From Diphasiastrum complanatum (taxonomy: Eukaryota > Streptophyta > Lycopodiopsida > Lycopodiales > Lycopodiaceae): 64,000 nt of DNA. Positions 23,201 through 35,200 of this stretch are shown here, piece after piece; the first letter of the stretch is position 1; every line of letters begins with the position of its first letter. Position numbers and translations under genes: made by a program. The stretch covers positions 28,402,253-28,466,252 of the forward strand of contig CM055104.1 of assembly GCA_029204225.1 (NCBI GenBank), read 5' to 3'. Under the pieces are notes generated by a model. The model had not been told where the DNA came from. It ran no database searches and worked only from the letters and a program-made list of their open reading frames with translations.

Positions 23201-26200
23201 CATGAGATGTTGAGGACCTTGAGGCTTAACTCCTTATACATGCTATCAACATCATTTCTTCATTACTTGCCACCCTCCTTAATAGGGTTGGCGTTTCTGG
23301 GTTTTCATCCTCTTGGTGTGATAATTTCATCTATTCTATACATACCTCAGAATATTTTGGGATTTTAAGAAACACCCTTGTTGTTGTGTACTTATATTCC
23401 TACCTCAGTGTGAACACGTCAGACTTGTAAATTGTAAATTTGTAAATATTAAAATGGCTCACACCGGCCTGTGGTGTTTTTGTAAAAATGTAAATAGCAG
23501 GTTTTTGGTAACTTATTGTCCTGCTTATATTTGGTATAGGGTACTAGGTCTTAATTTAGAGGTTGTTGGACTGACCTCCTAAAAAATAGATGAGTTGACC
23601 GGTCAATGGGGCACGTGTCATATGCTCATTGAGACACTTGGTCCAATGCATGAGTGACACGGGTCGGGGACGGAACTCCTACTCGCTTGCCAATGTGTCA
23701 GGGTACTGCCAAGTGGCAAGTGTCAATTGTGCATAGGGCTTGCCATGTGTCGACGTTAGGAAAGGGTCAGGGTTAAGTGGTTGCTTGAGGATTGTGTATA
23801 AGTGAGCCTAGTGAGAGGCATTCCTCATCATAACCTATGCAGCAGGTGGCTGGGAGGAGACTTAGCAGCAGTGCTCTTATGTGTTGATGTGGATAGTTTG
23901 CCATGTACTTTGAAGAGAAATCAATAAAGTAGATATTTGGAGCCTACTTTGGTGTGCTTTGAGTTGAATTCAGATAGCTTTGTGATATTTGGTATCAGAG
24001 CAGTTCCTTTCCAGGATCGTGTGAGGATTGGCATCACTTTCGTATGCAGTTACAGTTTATTGGATGCTAGGTGGGCCGCGCCCTCCTACAGGAGTATTTC
24101 TGAGCACTTTGAGAGCCCTGAATACAGATTGCAGCCCTATGGTGGATAGTTGGTCCTTGGGCAGCCTTTGAGCATCTACTGTTGTTAAGCCTGCTTTTTC
24201 TCTTTGATTTTGTAAAAAAAAGCCTCCTTAGATTTGTAAAAGTGTTTGTAACTTTTTCAGTTGTCAGTATTTTTCGAATATGACAGCTGCTATAGTCTTC
24301 TGGTGGTAGGTCACTGGTGGGGTAGTGCCTATCAGATTCCTATTCCGTGATTTCCTTTTGATTTTGAAGATTGTCAGTTTCAAACCCTTGTTTGCTGGTT
24401 TTTCAAGGAAAAGAGTTTGTGGGTTGCCAAATTTCGGCTGTAAAGGATCTATTCTATCCAGTTCTTTTAGGAATTCAGGATAGTCCCTCTGTGTAGCTTG
24501 TTTTGGGGTGAAAAGCCTATTTGTGCCTTGTTTCAAGTGCTTCAGTTGCAGGTTTTTTGCATAATTTTGCAAGTTGCTTTGTGTTTTCCCCCATGAACCT
24601 GCTGCGGGAACCTCGTGGTCAAGGCCAAGGGGGCCAAATGTCTTGGCTTAAGCGCAAATTCAAGAAGTTCAAAGGCCAATGGCAAGGGCAAGCTCCAGGT
24701 GGCCAAAAGGCAAGGGTTGTATGGGCGGCCTAATGCCCAAGGGGGTCAACGCTCTATATTTTTGCCATAGGACCAAGAGAGGGCAAAAAGAGAGAATTTA
24801 TGCTTTGGATGCTTGGGACAACATCGGTGGAAGGAATGTCCACGAAACCAGATGAGAACCACCTATAGTCTTCAAGTAGGGCAACAATAGCAACCAATGG
24901 AAGTGGAAGAGATCCTGCTAGAGGCTAATCCTGATGTTCCTTGTTTGATGAATGTTTTTGTGGTGCGGAAGGTGGACACGGCTCCTCCAGTGACGCTTAG
25001 ACCGTGAAATAGGAGTGAGTTTGCAGATGTGTTTACTAATGATTTGCCATATGCATTACCGCCTAATAGGAATGTTGAACATAAGATTGAGCTTATTCAC
25101 GGATCATGTCCTGTAAATAGACCACCTTATAGAATGAGTTTGAGAGAGTGAGGAAGATGCTAGAGGACTATCTTGCACATGGACAAATTAGGCCTAGCTT
25201 CTCACCTTTTGCCTCGCCGATCATTCTAGTAAAAAAGAAGGACGGATCTTGGCGTATGTGTGTGGATTATCAAGGCCTTAATAAGATTACTATTAAGCAT
25301 CGATATCCTATGCCACCTATTGATGGTTTGCTTGATGCTCTTCATGGTGCCACTGTATTTAGTAAGATAGACTTGAAGAGTGGGTATCATCAGGTTAGAG
25401 TTTGTGAAGAGGATGTTCATAAAACTGCCTTTCAAACTCGGTTTGATCATTATGAGTATCTTGTGATGCCCTTTGGTTTGACTAATGCTACATTCATGAT
25501 GTTGATGAATGATGTACTCAGACCGTATATGGGTAAGTTTGTTGTTAAACTTTATTAATGATATTTTGACTTACAGTGTAGATGAGGCCAAGCATGTGAT
25601 CCACCTTAGGACTGTGTTGTCAACTTTGAGGGAAAACAAATTGTTTGCTAACACAAAAAAGAGCGAACTTTCTAAAAGGAATAACTGATTTGACAACATT
25701 GAAGTCTTTTCTAGGATTGGCGGTGTTTTATAGAAAATATGTTAAGAATTACTCTCGTATCGCAGCACCTTTGACAGATCTAACTCAAAAGAACAAGTTT
25801 GGTGAGTGGACTGAACTGCAGCAAGCAAGCTTTGTTCAGTTAAAGCAAGCGTCACTCTAAAACTTGTTGACCCTCTAAAACCCTATATCCTTGATACGGA
25901 TTCTGGTGACATTGCTATGGGGACAGTGCTGATACAGTGCTGATACAGGAAGGAAGGCCTGTAGCCATCGAGAGCAAGAAGCTCACCTCGGCACAGCGGA
26001 ATTACCCAACTCACGAGAAAGAGTTGTTTGCCATAATCCATGCGTTAGGGGTATGGAGGCATTATTTGTACGGATCCAAGTTTTGTGTACGCTGATCATG
26101 ATACCTTGAGGTATTTCTATAAATAGCCCGATCTTAGAGGCCGACAGGGGAGATGGTCTGAACTTATGCAAGAATTTCAGATGGAAATTCGGTATATGAA

Positions 26201-29200
26201 AGGGGCAGAAAATAGAGTGGCTGATGTATTGTCTCGGATAGTGTATCAAATGTCATTTGTGGTCATTGAAAATGACCTATTGGTTCAGATAAAGAAGGCT
26301 CAACTAGAGGATCCTCAGTGTAAGAGAGTGGAGCTTGATGTGAGTCATGGCCATGCAGAGTCTCAAGAGGAAAGCTCTATTCCCTTTGCTCACACTTATC
26401 TTAAGTATACCATAGAAGATGGTTTTGTTAAGAGGAATGGCAAATTTCTCATTCCAGCTTGTGAGGAGCTACGTAGGAAAATCTTGCATTCCTGTCATGA
26501 TAACCCTAGTGCAAGTCATCCTGGTGTGGATAAGACTTGATCCAACGTAGTTTCTGGTGGCCTAAGATTAATAGAGAAGTACATCGTTATGTAACAAATT
26601 GTTTTAAGTGTCAAGTTAACAGAGTCGAAAGGATTAAAGTTCCTGGATCGTTACACACTTTGCCTATTCCAGAGGGAAGATGGGAGAGTGTATCGATGGA
26701 CTTTATTATACACTTGCCTCGTACGTAGCTTCAACATGATGCCATAATGGTTGTGGTTGACATACTCACAAAAATGGCTCATTTCATTCTAACCCATAAT
26801 AAGATAGATGCACCTGGGGTAGCTGATGTATTTATACAGCATGTATTCAAACTTCATGGGTTACCATCATCCATAGTGTCTGATAGAGATCCACACTTTA
26901 CGGGTCATTTTTGGACTGCCGTAATGGATAAGCTTGAGGTGCGGTTGAGAATGAGTAGTACTGATCACCATGAAATGGATGGTCAAACAGAGAGAGTTAA
27001 CCAAAATATGGAGGACATGCTTAGGGCGTACGTAAGTGTTAAGCAAACGCAATGGGAGAAATATTTGCCATTGTTGGAGTTTGCTTACAATGATAAAAAG
27101 AATGCTTCTACTAAAATGAGTCCTTTCGAGTTGAACTATGGTTTTAGGCTAGCTAGTCCAATTATTGTAGGGATACCTCATAGAGTGCCTAGTGTTGTTG
27201 ACTTTCTAATTCACATGGTACAGATCCTTGAGTTAGCCAAGAAAAATGTGAAACAGGCGATGGATCGCGGAAAGACATTTGTTGATCGGGATCATACACC
27301 AAGAGAGTTCGAGAAAGGAGACATGGTGTTTCTCCTGATTCCAAAGGACTCAACTTCTCTTAAGGCAGTGAAGTGTTACAAGTTATCTCCGCGTTATTGT
27401 GGACCCTGGAAAATAGTTAAAAATCTTAATGATGTTGCTTATAAACTAGTGTTGCCTCAGGATTGTAAAGTTCATCCTTTTTTTCATGTTTTAGACTTAA
27501 CTCTCTTTTTCATGTTTTAGACTTAAAGAGAGTTTTATGAGGGTGATAACTTGCTAACCGATGGACTTATTGGAATATCAATCCACACTCTAGAGAGAAC
27601 TATCAAACAGGGCGGATAGCTCAGTGGTAGAGCATCCCATCCGGCATGAGGGATATCCTGGGTTCGAATCCTAGTCTGTCCATCCATATGATGATTTATG
27701 GATTTCTAACATGGTATCAAAGCCAAGTTAGACCTAACAGTTCATGGTGTCAAAGCCATGGTTAGGTGGCCCAAGTTGTGGGGCAAGTGACAACTAGGAC
27801 CCCAACCAAGTGTGGCTTGAGGGGGGGTGTTGGAATATCAATCCACACTCTAGAGAGAACTATCAAACAGGGCGAATAGCTCAGTGGTAGAGCATCCCAT
27901 CCGGCATGAGGGAGGTCCTGGGTTTGAATTTTAGTCTGTCCATCCATATTATGATTTATGGATTTCTAACAGGACTTGTATTGTTTCAAGAGCATGGAGA
28001 GGTGATGCACGGACCTGATAGAGTATTGGACCAGAGAAAAAGTGTTAGGAATTAATGTTTATTTGATACCCCTTAATGATAGTTTGGCCATGTCTGCGTG
28101 CTATTATAGGGGCCATTCTATTTATAGTAAAATCATTGTTTATTGCTTATGCATGTAGGTGGGTGCACTACTAATAAATTAGGATCTATTTAGTACTTAG
28201 AAGTTCATTTTTGGTCTTTACCAAATATAGGTAGTGTTATTAGCAATTAGCTTTTGCTATTTTGCTATTTGCTTTAGGCACTTAACTTTTCTCATTCGTG
28301 GCTGGCGCCCCACCACAATCATTCATATATGCTAGAGCATTGCTCAATTCTCCTATGATTTGCATTCTATGATTGGTTTTGTGTGAGTGCTAGTAGGACT
28401 AGTAACTTCATCTAGAATTTGTATCACAAATTCTGACATAATATCAGAGCGGGCTATTTGGTAAGAGAGAGAGATTGTTTGCAGGGTTGCAAGAAGATTA
28501 ATTGGAGGAGACAAAGCTACATGCGGAGTTGACAGTGTTGGGAAGACAACGGATCTGGATCTCTGCACCTGGATCGCTGTTGGTGGTATCAGATCTGCTG
28601 CTGGTGTCTATCATTGAGATTGATTGAGACAAATTGTTGGCTGCATGTTGGATTGATGCCTACTCATTGCAGAAATCAGATTGATTGCCTGCATATCACT
28701 GACTGTCCATAATTGGATCACTACTAAACCGATCTGGAATCTGTTCACTGGTAGTCTGACAGAGCTATGGAAGTTCAAGATGCAGAATATTCTCCAGGAT
28801 AGAGAATATTGGGATATCGTCACAGGTGTTGACATACCTCCTACCACTGACAGGGAGTTGCAGGAGTATGAGAGACGTAGAAGAAAAGCTCATCATATCA
28901 TCAACTTGTTAGTTAGAGATATGATTATACCTCATAGTTGTAGAAACACAGTACCCGAGAGTTCCAAAACTCTCATTCATTTCATCAATCCAAACTATTG
29001 ATGGACCTTTTTTGAGGCTACATTTTTTCTTCAACCCCTTAAGAAGAATGTTATATTAGCATAATAGTCCATAATGAACTTGTGACAAAATCTTGCGAAG
29101 CCAAGGAATGATAATCACGAATTGTTAGCAACCATGGCCATTCATGTACCTTGCAAACCTTATCATTATCGATCTTGATGCCACAATCAAATATGGTATG

Positions 29201-32200
29201 GCCCAGGTAGTTGAGTTTGGTCACAAAGAACTCACATTTCAACTCCTTAGCATAGCATTTTTCCTACCAGGCTCTTAGACCATACGAATATGCTCATCAT
29301 GCTCCTCAAGGGTCTTCATGCTATATGTATGTCATCTAAATACACTACCATCCATATATGGACAAAGAACACCATCATTCGTTGGGATGTGACACGCGCA
29401 TTAGTGAGTTCAAATGGTAACACCAAAAACTCATAATGGCCATACTTGGTTCGACAACTAGTTTTAGGAATGTCTTTGTTCCTAATCTTTATTTGATGGT
29501 AGCCAGATCTAAGGTCAGTCTTGGAGAAATACTTTGCTCCATTCAGATAATCCATTAAATCATCCATCCTAGGTATCAGAAGAGTTAATGTCAAACTAGA
29601 ATATAATTGTGTAGGCATATTATAATTTTTAGACCCCTATTAAACTTTTGTACCTACATCGATTGAATGTATTTACATGATAACTTTTCAGCCCCTAGTT
29701 TGTACACTAGGTAAGGAATACTTGTTCTTGATCCTCATCGTGTTCAAATTTTAATAGTCGACACAGAAGAGAGTGATTTCGTCCTTTTTGTTAACCAAAA
29801 GGACTAGTGCTTCCCAAGCGCACTTACTAGGACGAATGTGACCCATCCTACACTACTCTTGGAGTTGCCTTAAAAGCTCATCCTAACACTACAAGGAAAC
29901 AATGATACATGGGCAACAGATTAATCTACAGTCTTGGAAGGAGGTAGGCGCTCAAGAAAAATATCGGTCTAATTTTGCCTAAGCCTCCTAAACAATCTAG
30001 CTTCAAGTGAGCTCTTAAGGGGAATCCTGCAACCCATGCACCACAACAAAGCTCTAATCATTTGTCTGGACTACACACCAATTCTAGATTTGAAATGAAA
30101 TTAATCATGGCTGAGCTTAACAACAAATTGATGATAATCGATAAATAAATTTCGGGAAGGAATCACTTAATTCCACGTTAAGAATCATACAGTGATACTG
30201 TCATTCTTGACATAATAGCTTCTTTTTAACTTAACTGGCTCAAAGTTATTCATCAAAAAAACCTCACTCAAGCCCTAGTCAAAATGTTAAGAACCAATAA
30301 CAAAATGATTTACAAAAGCTCTTGTAATAAGACCACTACAAGATCTACCTTTTTGCAAATGGAAAAAGCAGTAGATGCCTCCTAGCAATGGATTGTCAGC
30401 TTGAAGAAAAAGCTTGCGAAAATTCCTAGAAGATCAATGACCGATGGTACGAAGGATCTGAACATGAATGGCAGGCAAAAAACTTCCTTGTATGGTTAAT
30501 TGCCTATGAAGAAGACAATAGCCAACTACAGATCCATTGTGAATGGATCAACATAAAGCACAATCATCAAACCCTGAAGAAGGAAAAACTCACTGGAATG
30601 GCTGACGGAAAATCCTTCCTCCCAGACAAAATTCTTTATACCAAGTTATCAACACATGTCACAGATATGCATCCAATCGAGAACAACAAATAGAAAATGA
30701 TAATTATATGGTAATCTCCAATTAAGAACACAGTATGAGCAACGTCCACTGCCAAAAGAAGCATGTCTCCTAGAGGCCCTTAGAGGAACCTTCTAGGAAG
30801 CTATTGATGAAAGCACTAAGATCCTCCAACCTTATTCATGGTCCTACAACTTCTAGATGAGACTCAATCCCGCTAAGTTTTCTTCTCTTATCCACAGTTT
30901 GCAAAATTCAGGTGGAGTCCAATCCTTAGCACTAAATCTGAGCATAAAGTGATAAATGTAGTTAATCAGTACAAACACCGGACTGGGACCAAAATGTCCT
31001 TAACTATACCCCTTTAAATAAGTGTCTGTCATGTCAAATTCCAAGGCCTAGCTATGGAGTATCATAACAGCATAGTAAGCACACTATGAAAGCTTCAGAA
31101 AACCAGCTATGGAGTAGAACACAAAAGCAAGAGAGAGAGGACTTCAAAGCTCACCCAACATGAATGAATATTCAAAGTGTAGTAGGGCGTGGAAACCCCT
31201 CCAAAGTTTGGGCTACATATAGCATGTTATGTATAGAGGTGGTGTCTTGCTAATTCTAGGTCTAGAACCCACATGGGTCCTTAACCTACTTGATTCACTT
31301 GCCTAATTAGCACAAGTGGGGTGTACTATGTACATAAATGTTTTACCCCCATGTCTTATGCACAACTTACAAGTTACAAGTATACAAGCCTTAAAGGGGC
31401 AAAATAGGCATTTATTTCAACACTTTGTCTCCTGGTGTTCATGCTGCTGGGCTTGCCTTTGAGACCTCCTAGCCCCTGGATTGCTGCTCTCTCCCTCATC
31501 CAATATCAAACCATCCTGCACAGTTTGCCAATACCACTTGGGAAACTTCTTCCTTGCAGTTGGTGATGAAGACGGTGAATAGGACTCAACAAATTTGCCC
31601 CTTTCCTTCCGCTTCCTAGCCTCCTCGGATTCTTCCTCTTGATCACTCATATGATCATCTTGAGGCTCCCCAATATATGGATGTGGGTCATCAAGTATTG
31701 GCACAAATTCACTTGTACCATCCTCCATCTCAAGTTCCTCTATAGGAGGCGTTTGATCTTCTTCAAAGATCACATCTCGACTTATGATCCTTTTCTTGCT
31801 AGTAAGATCGTAAAGTCTGTAAGCTTTGCTTTCTTCACTATATCCCAAGAAAATACTCTTTGCTGATTTTGCATCCAGCTTCTTCCTGTTATCCTTGGGA
31901 ATATGGGCATAGGCCGTACAACCAAATACTCGCAAAGCGCCTACCTTGGGCTTAATGCCGCTAAATGCCTCTTCTGGTGTCTTGCCTTCCACAGCTTTTG
32001 TTGGACTTCTATTCAACAGAAACACTGCTGTGTGCATTGCCTCGCCCCAAAAAGAGTTGGGCAACCCCTTTGCCTTGAGCATTCACCTTGCACACTCCAC
32101 AATAGTTCGGTTCTTTCTCTCTGCTACGCCGTTTTGCCGAGGGGTATGAGGAGCTGTAGTTGCCTTTTGATCCCATTGGCCTTGCAGAATTCCACAAATT

Positions 32201-35200
32201 CTGTCTTAATGAACTCTCCACCACCGTCTGACCTGAGCATCTTTATCTTCTTTCCTGAATGTTCTTCTACCAAAGCTTTGAAATGCAAGAAGTACTTGAA
32301 TGCTTCAGATTTTGACTTCAAGAAATAAATCCAAATCTTGCCTGAGAAGTCATCAATAAAGGTCATAAAGTAATATGCCCCCCCTGCAGATTTTGTTTGG
32401 GTTGGCCCCCACAAATCTGAATGTATCAAGTCAAGTATGCCTGCTGCCCTGGTGGTGCTTTCCTTGGGAAACTTATGTCTTTGCTGTTTTCCCATAGCGC
32501 AAGCCTCGCAAACTGAAGAGCTTGGCTTAACAACTGGAAGCCCCTCCACCATATGATGCTGGTTCAACACCTGCATGCTTTGGTAGCCAAGATGTCCATA
32601 CCTCTCATGCCACAACCTATCCACATCCCTTCCTTTTGCTGTATAAGCATGCTGACTAGGGATAGAAGTGTATAACCTGTATAGATTATCTTCCTGCAAT
32701 CCTTTGGCCACAACCTTCATATTATCACTCAAGTCCAACACAAGACAAGAAGTAGCATCAAATTCTACTTTCAAATTTTGTTGAGTGATAGCTCCTACTG
32801 AAAGAAGATTTTTAGCAAGTCCTGGTACATATAAGACATTCTTAATGACTTTGACTTCTCCTGATGGAAGCTTTACAGGTACTGTGCCCTTTCCCTTGAC
32901 CTTGTGTGTTGAGTTGTCACCTAGGCACACCTCTTGTCCATCACTAATCCCCACAAAGGTATCAAACCAATCCCTATGAGGGGTCATGTGCTTTGAAGCA
33001 CCTGAGTCAATGTACCAACCACCTGTTGTAGCTTGTGAAGCCAATGCAATAGAGAATAACTCAGCTTGCCTTATGTCACTCTGCTCCTCTCTTGCAACAC
33101 TCTCAACAACATTTCCTCCTTGCTTCTTTGTGCCCTTCTTTTGGTCTGCAAGCTTCTTCCTGCACTCAAAAGCAAAGTGTCCATATTTACCACATTAATT
33201 GCAATTCCCCTTCCTTCGAGGTGTGGAAGAAGTATTCGAGGAGGGTTGTGTTTCTGACATCTGCAAGTTCTCCATTCCTTGCTCAAGTGTTTGTGGTGTT
33301 CCTTTGTTCTTGCCTTTACCTTTCTTCTTATCCTTAACTGGATTTTGCTTCTTCTTAGAAGCAAATGCATGCTCCTGGAAATCTTCCCTCTTGGAGAGAT
33401 TAACTCTCCTCATCTCCTCCTGTAACAAGAGACCATAGACTTCTTCATAGGTAGGGATCTTCTCTCTCACTGATATCATCATCACAAAGTTCTGATAAGC
33501 ATATGACAAGCTATTCAGAACTATTGGCACCAAGTCTTTGTCAGCAATAGACTCTCCAAGTACAGAAAGCTGATATCTAATATCCTGAATCTTAGTAAGA
33601 TGATCAGTAACTGTCTTCCCTGTCTCCATTCTGAGAGTATACAACTTGTTCTTCAAGTAGAGAAACCTGGTTGTACTTGTTGTCTCATACAATGCACAAA
33701 GAATGTGCCATGCATCCACAGGCCCTTTGGCTGACCTGATTAGAGGAATCACATTATCCCTCACTGACATGTTGATGATTCTGTGTGCCTTTTCCCCCTC
33801 TTGATATAGTCCTTAAGTTCAAGTTCAGATGTTGGAACAGGTTCCTCACCTGTCACAAGCTTCCAACATTCTTTGTCTTCAAGAATGTTCTTGATCTTGA
33901 GTTTCCATATGCTAAAGTTAGTGCCATCAAGCCGGCTGGCATCACTCAGCATGCTCTCTGCAAGACTAGACATAGCTGGATAGAAATAAAACACAAAAGG
34001 CAAACTGTGGTTTTCACCCAACTAGGGTATGCAGCCACTTGCTCAATAACCCTCAGCTTCTGGATTTAAAACTATCCCCCTGTATGGCTGTCCTAGCCCT
34101 TGTCCAAGATCCACTCAGAACTTTCACTGAAGTCCCCACTGTAGAAAGCGCCCTCCTACAGTCCTGGCTGTCCAAAAAGACTCAAAAAATTTTGTCTCAA
34201 ATTAGAAACTTTTTGGCTCCCTGTACTCCCCTTGCCAACAGTACTCCAACCATGCAGATAGCACAGAGATCAGATGCCCCTACAAAAAGTGCTCCCTCCT
34301 CAAAGGTAAGCTGCTCTCCAGGAATGGCAGGAATCTGATCAAAAACAGGTCCAAGCTTTCACCACACCACAAGCAACATAACCTGCTCTGATACCATGTC
34401 AAATTCCAAGGCCTAGCTATGGAGTATCATAACAGCATAGTAAGCACACTATGAAAGCTTCAGAAAACCAGCTATGGAGTAGAACACAAAAGCAAGAGAG
34501 AGAGGACTTCAAAGCTCACCCAACATGAATGAATATTCAAAGTGTAGTAGGGCGTGGAAACCCCTCCAAAGTTTGGGCTACATATAGCATGTTATGTATA
34601 GAGGTGGTGTCTTGCTAATTCTAGGTCTAGAACCCACATGGGTCCTTAACCTACTTGATTCACTTGCCTAATTAGCACAAGTGGGGTGTACTATGTACAT
34701 AAATGTTTTACCCCCATGTCTTATGCACAACTTACAAGTTACAAGTATACAAGCCTTAAAGGGGCAAAATAGGCATTTATTTCAACATGTCATACATCAG
34801 TTGAAGTTCCTCATAGCTCAAAAGAATGAAAATATGCATAAAGTTAAGATGAAAATCAATTTTTGGCATGTCTAGATAATTGTGTATTCATGAAAAAGAT
34901 AGCAACAAGCAGATTAATGGTTCCAGTACCTAATGAACATGGTTGTCAAGATGCTAACGTCCAAATGCACACAGTAGACATTTTTGTAAAAACAAGATGC
35001 CAAAATAGATAGTGGTCAGAGTATAAACCATAAAGGAGGGAACAATTTGGACACATCAAATATGAAAAAAAGTGATCGAACCATATTTATAAAAAGTTGT
35101 TGAGCTGCACGGCAAATGCTTACTTGCGATACAAGTGAGGGATCCAGTCCAGCTACCGACGGATTCCCAGCTGCAAGCTCCAGTAGAAATCGACGACTGC

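Larger units (their letters stand above)
27568..27971 (+). mobile_element. TRIM (404 bp) with tRNA-like module in each LTR
   Basis: Terminal-repeat retrotransposon in miniature: two 144-bp LTRs (27568-27711, 27828-27971), a 116-bp interior and perfect 5-bp target duplications GGACT (27563-27567, 27972-27976). The interior begins with the PBS TGGTATCAAAGCC and ends with the polypurine tract TTGAGGGGGGG. It has no coding capacity, so it needs enzymes from another LTR element. The LTRs differ at eight positions, including three C-to-T changes in the B-box area. Inserted into the 3' part of gypsy D. The notable point is a complete tRNA-like unit in each LTR, in LTR sense orientation. Confidence 0.93.
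23571..28042 (+). mobile_element. Ty3/gypsy element D, chromovirus-like, decayed, 3'-truncated
   Basis: Plus-strand gypsy with a PBS, a remnant gag with one zinc knuckle, RT, RNase H and integrase, followed by a chromodomain-side tail that is interrupted by the TRIM at 27568-27971. The original tail resumes after the TRIM (a segment resembling [11 protein letters not shown] near 28010-28040) and stops where a copia LTR begins at 28043. Stops and frameshifts are numerous. It is antisense to nicastrin. Confidence 0.8.
31032..34787 (-). mobile_element. Copia B: LTR element with gag-protease-integrase, no RT
   Basis: A 3756-bp element: 5' LTR (minus sense) 34787-34397, PBS TGGTATCAGAGC next to it, 3' LTR 31422-31032. 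Target duplication TGTCA at 31027-31031 and 34788-34792. The two 391-bp LTRs read as identical. Gag, protease and integrase are present, but the sequence passes from the integrase C-terminus (...GGAGACAAAG) straight into the LTR, so RT, RNase H and the polypurine tract are absent. It is the same family as copia A, with a near-identical leader. Coding lesions include frameshifts in gag and integrase and stops in the zinc knuckle and integrase. Same sense as nicastrin. Confidence 0.95.

Noticed and set aside
22573-23205. Coding region suggested by overlapping ORFs of 60-110 codons
   Set aside because: Frames on both strands are equally open because of GC-rich LTR-like repeats; no domain recognised.
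27610-27682. Functional nuclear tRNA gene
   Set aside because: The anticodon stem is mispaired in every alignment I tried and the unit is duplicated exactly with the LTR of a TRIM; treated as an LTR component.
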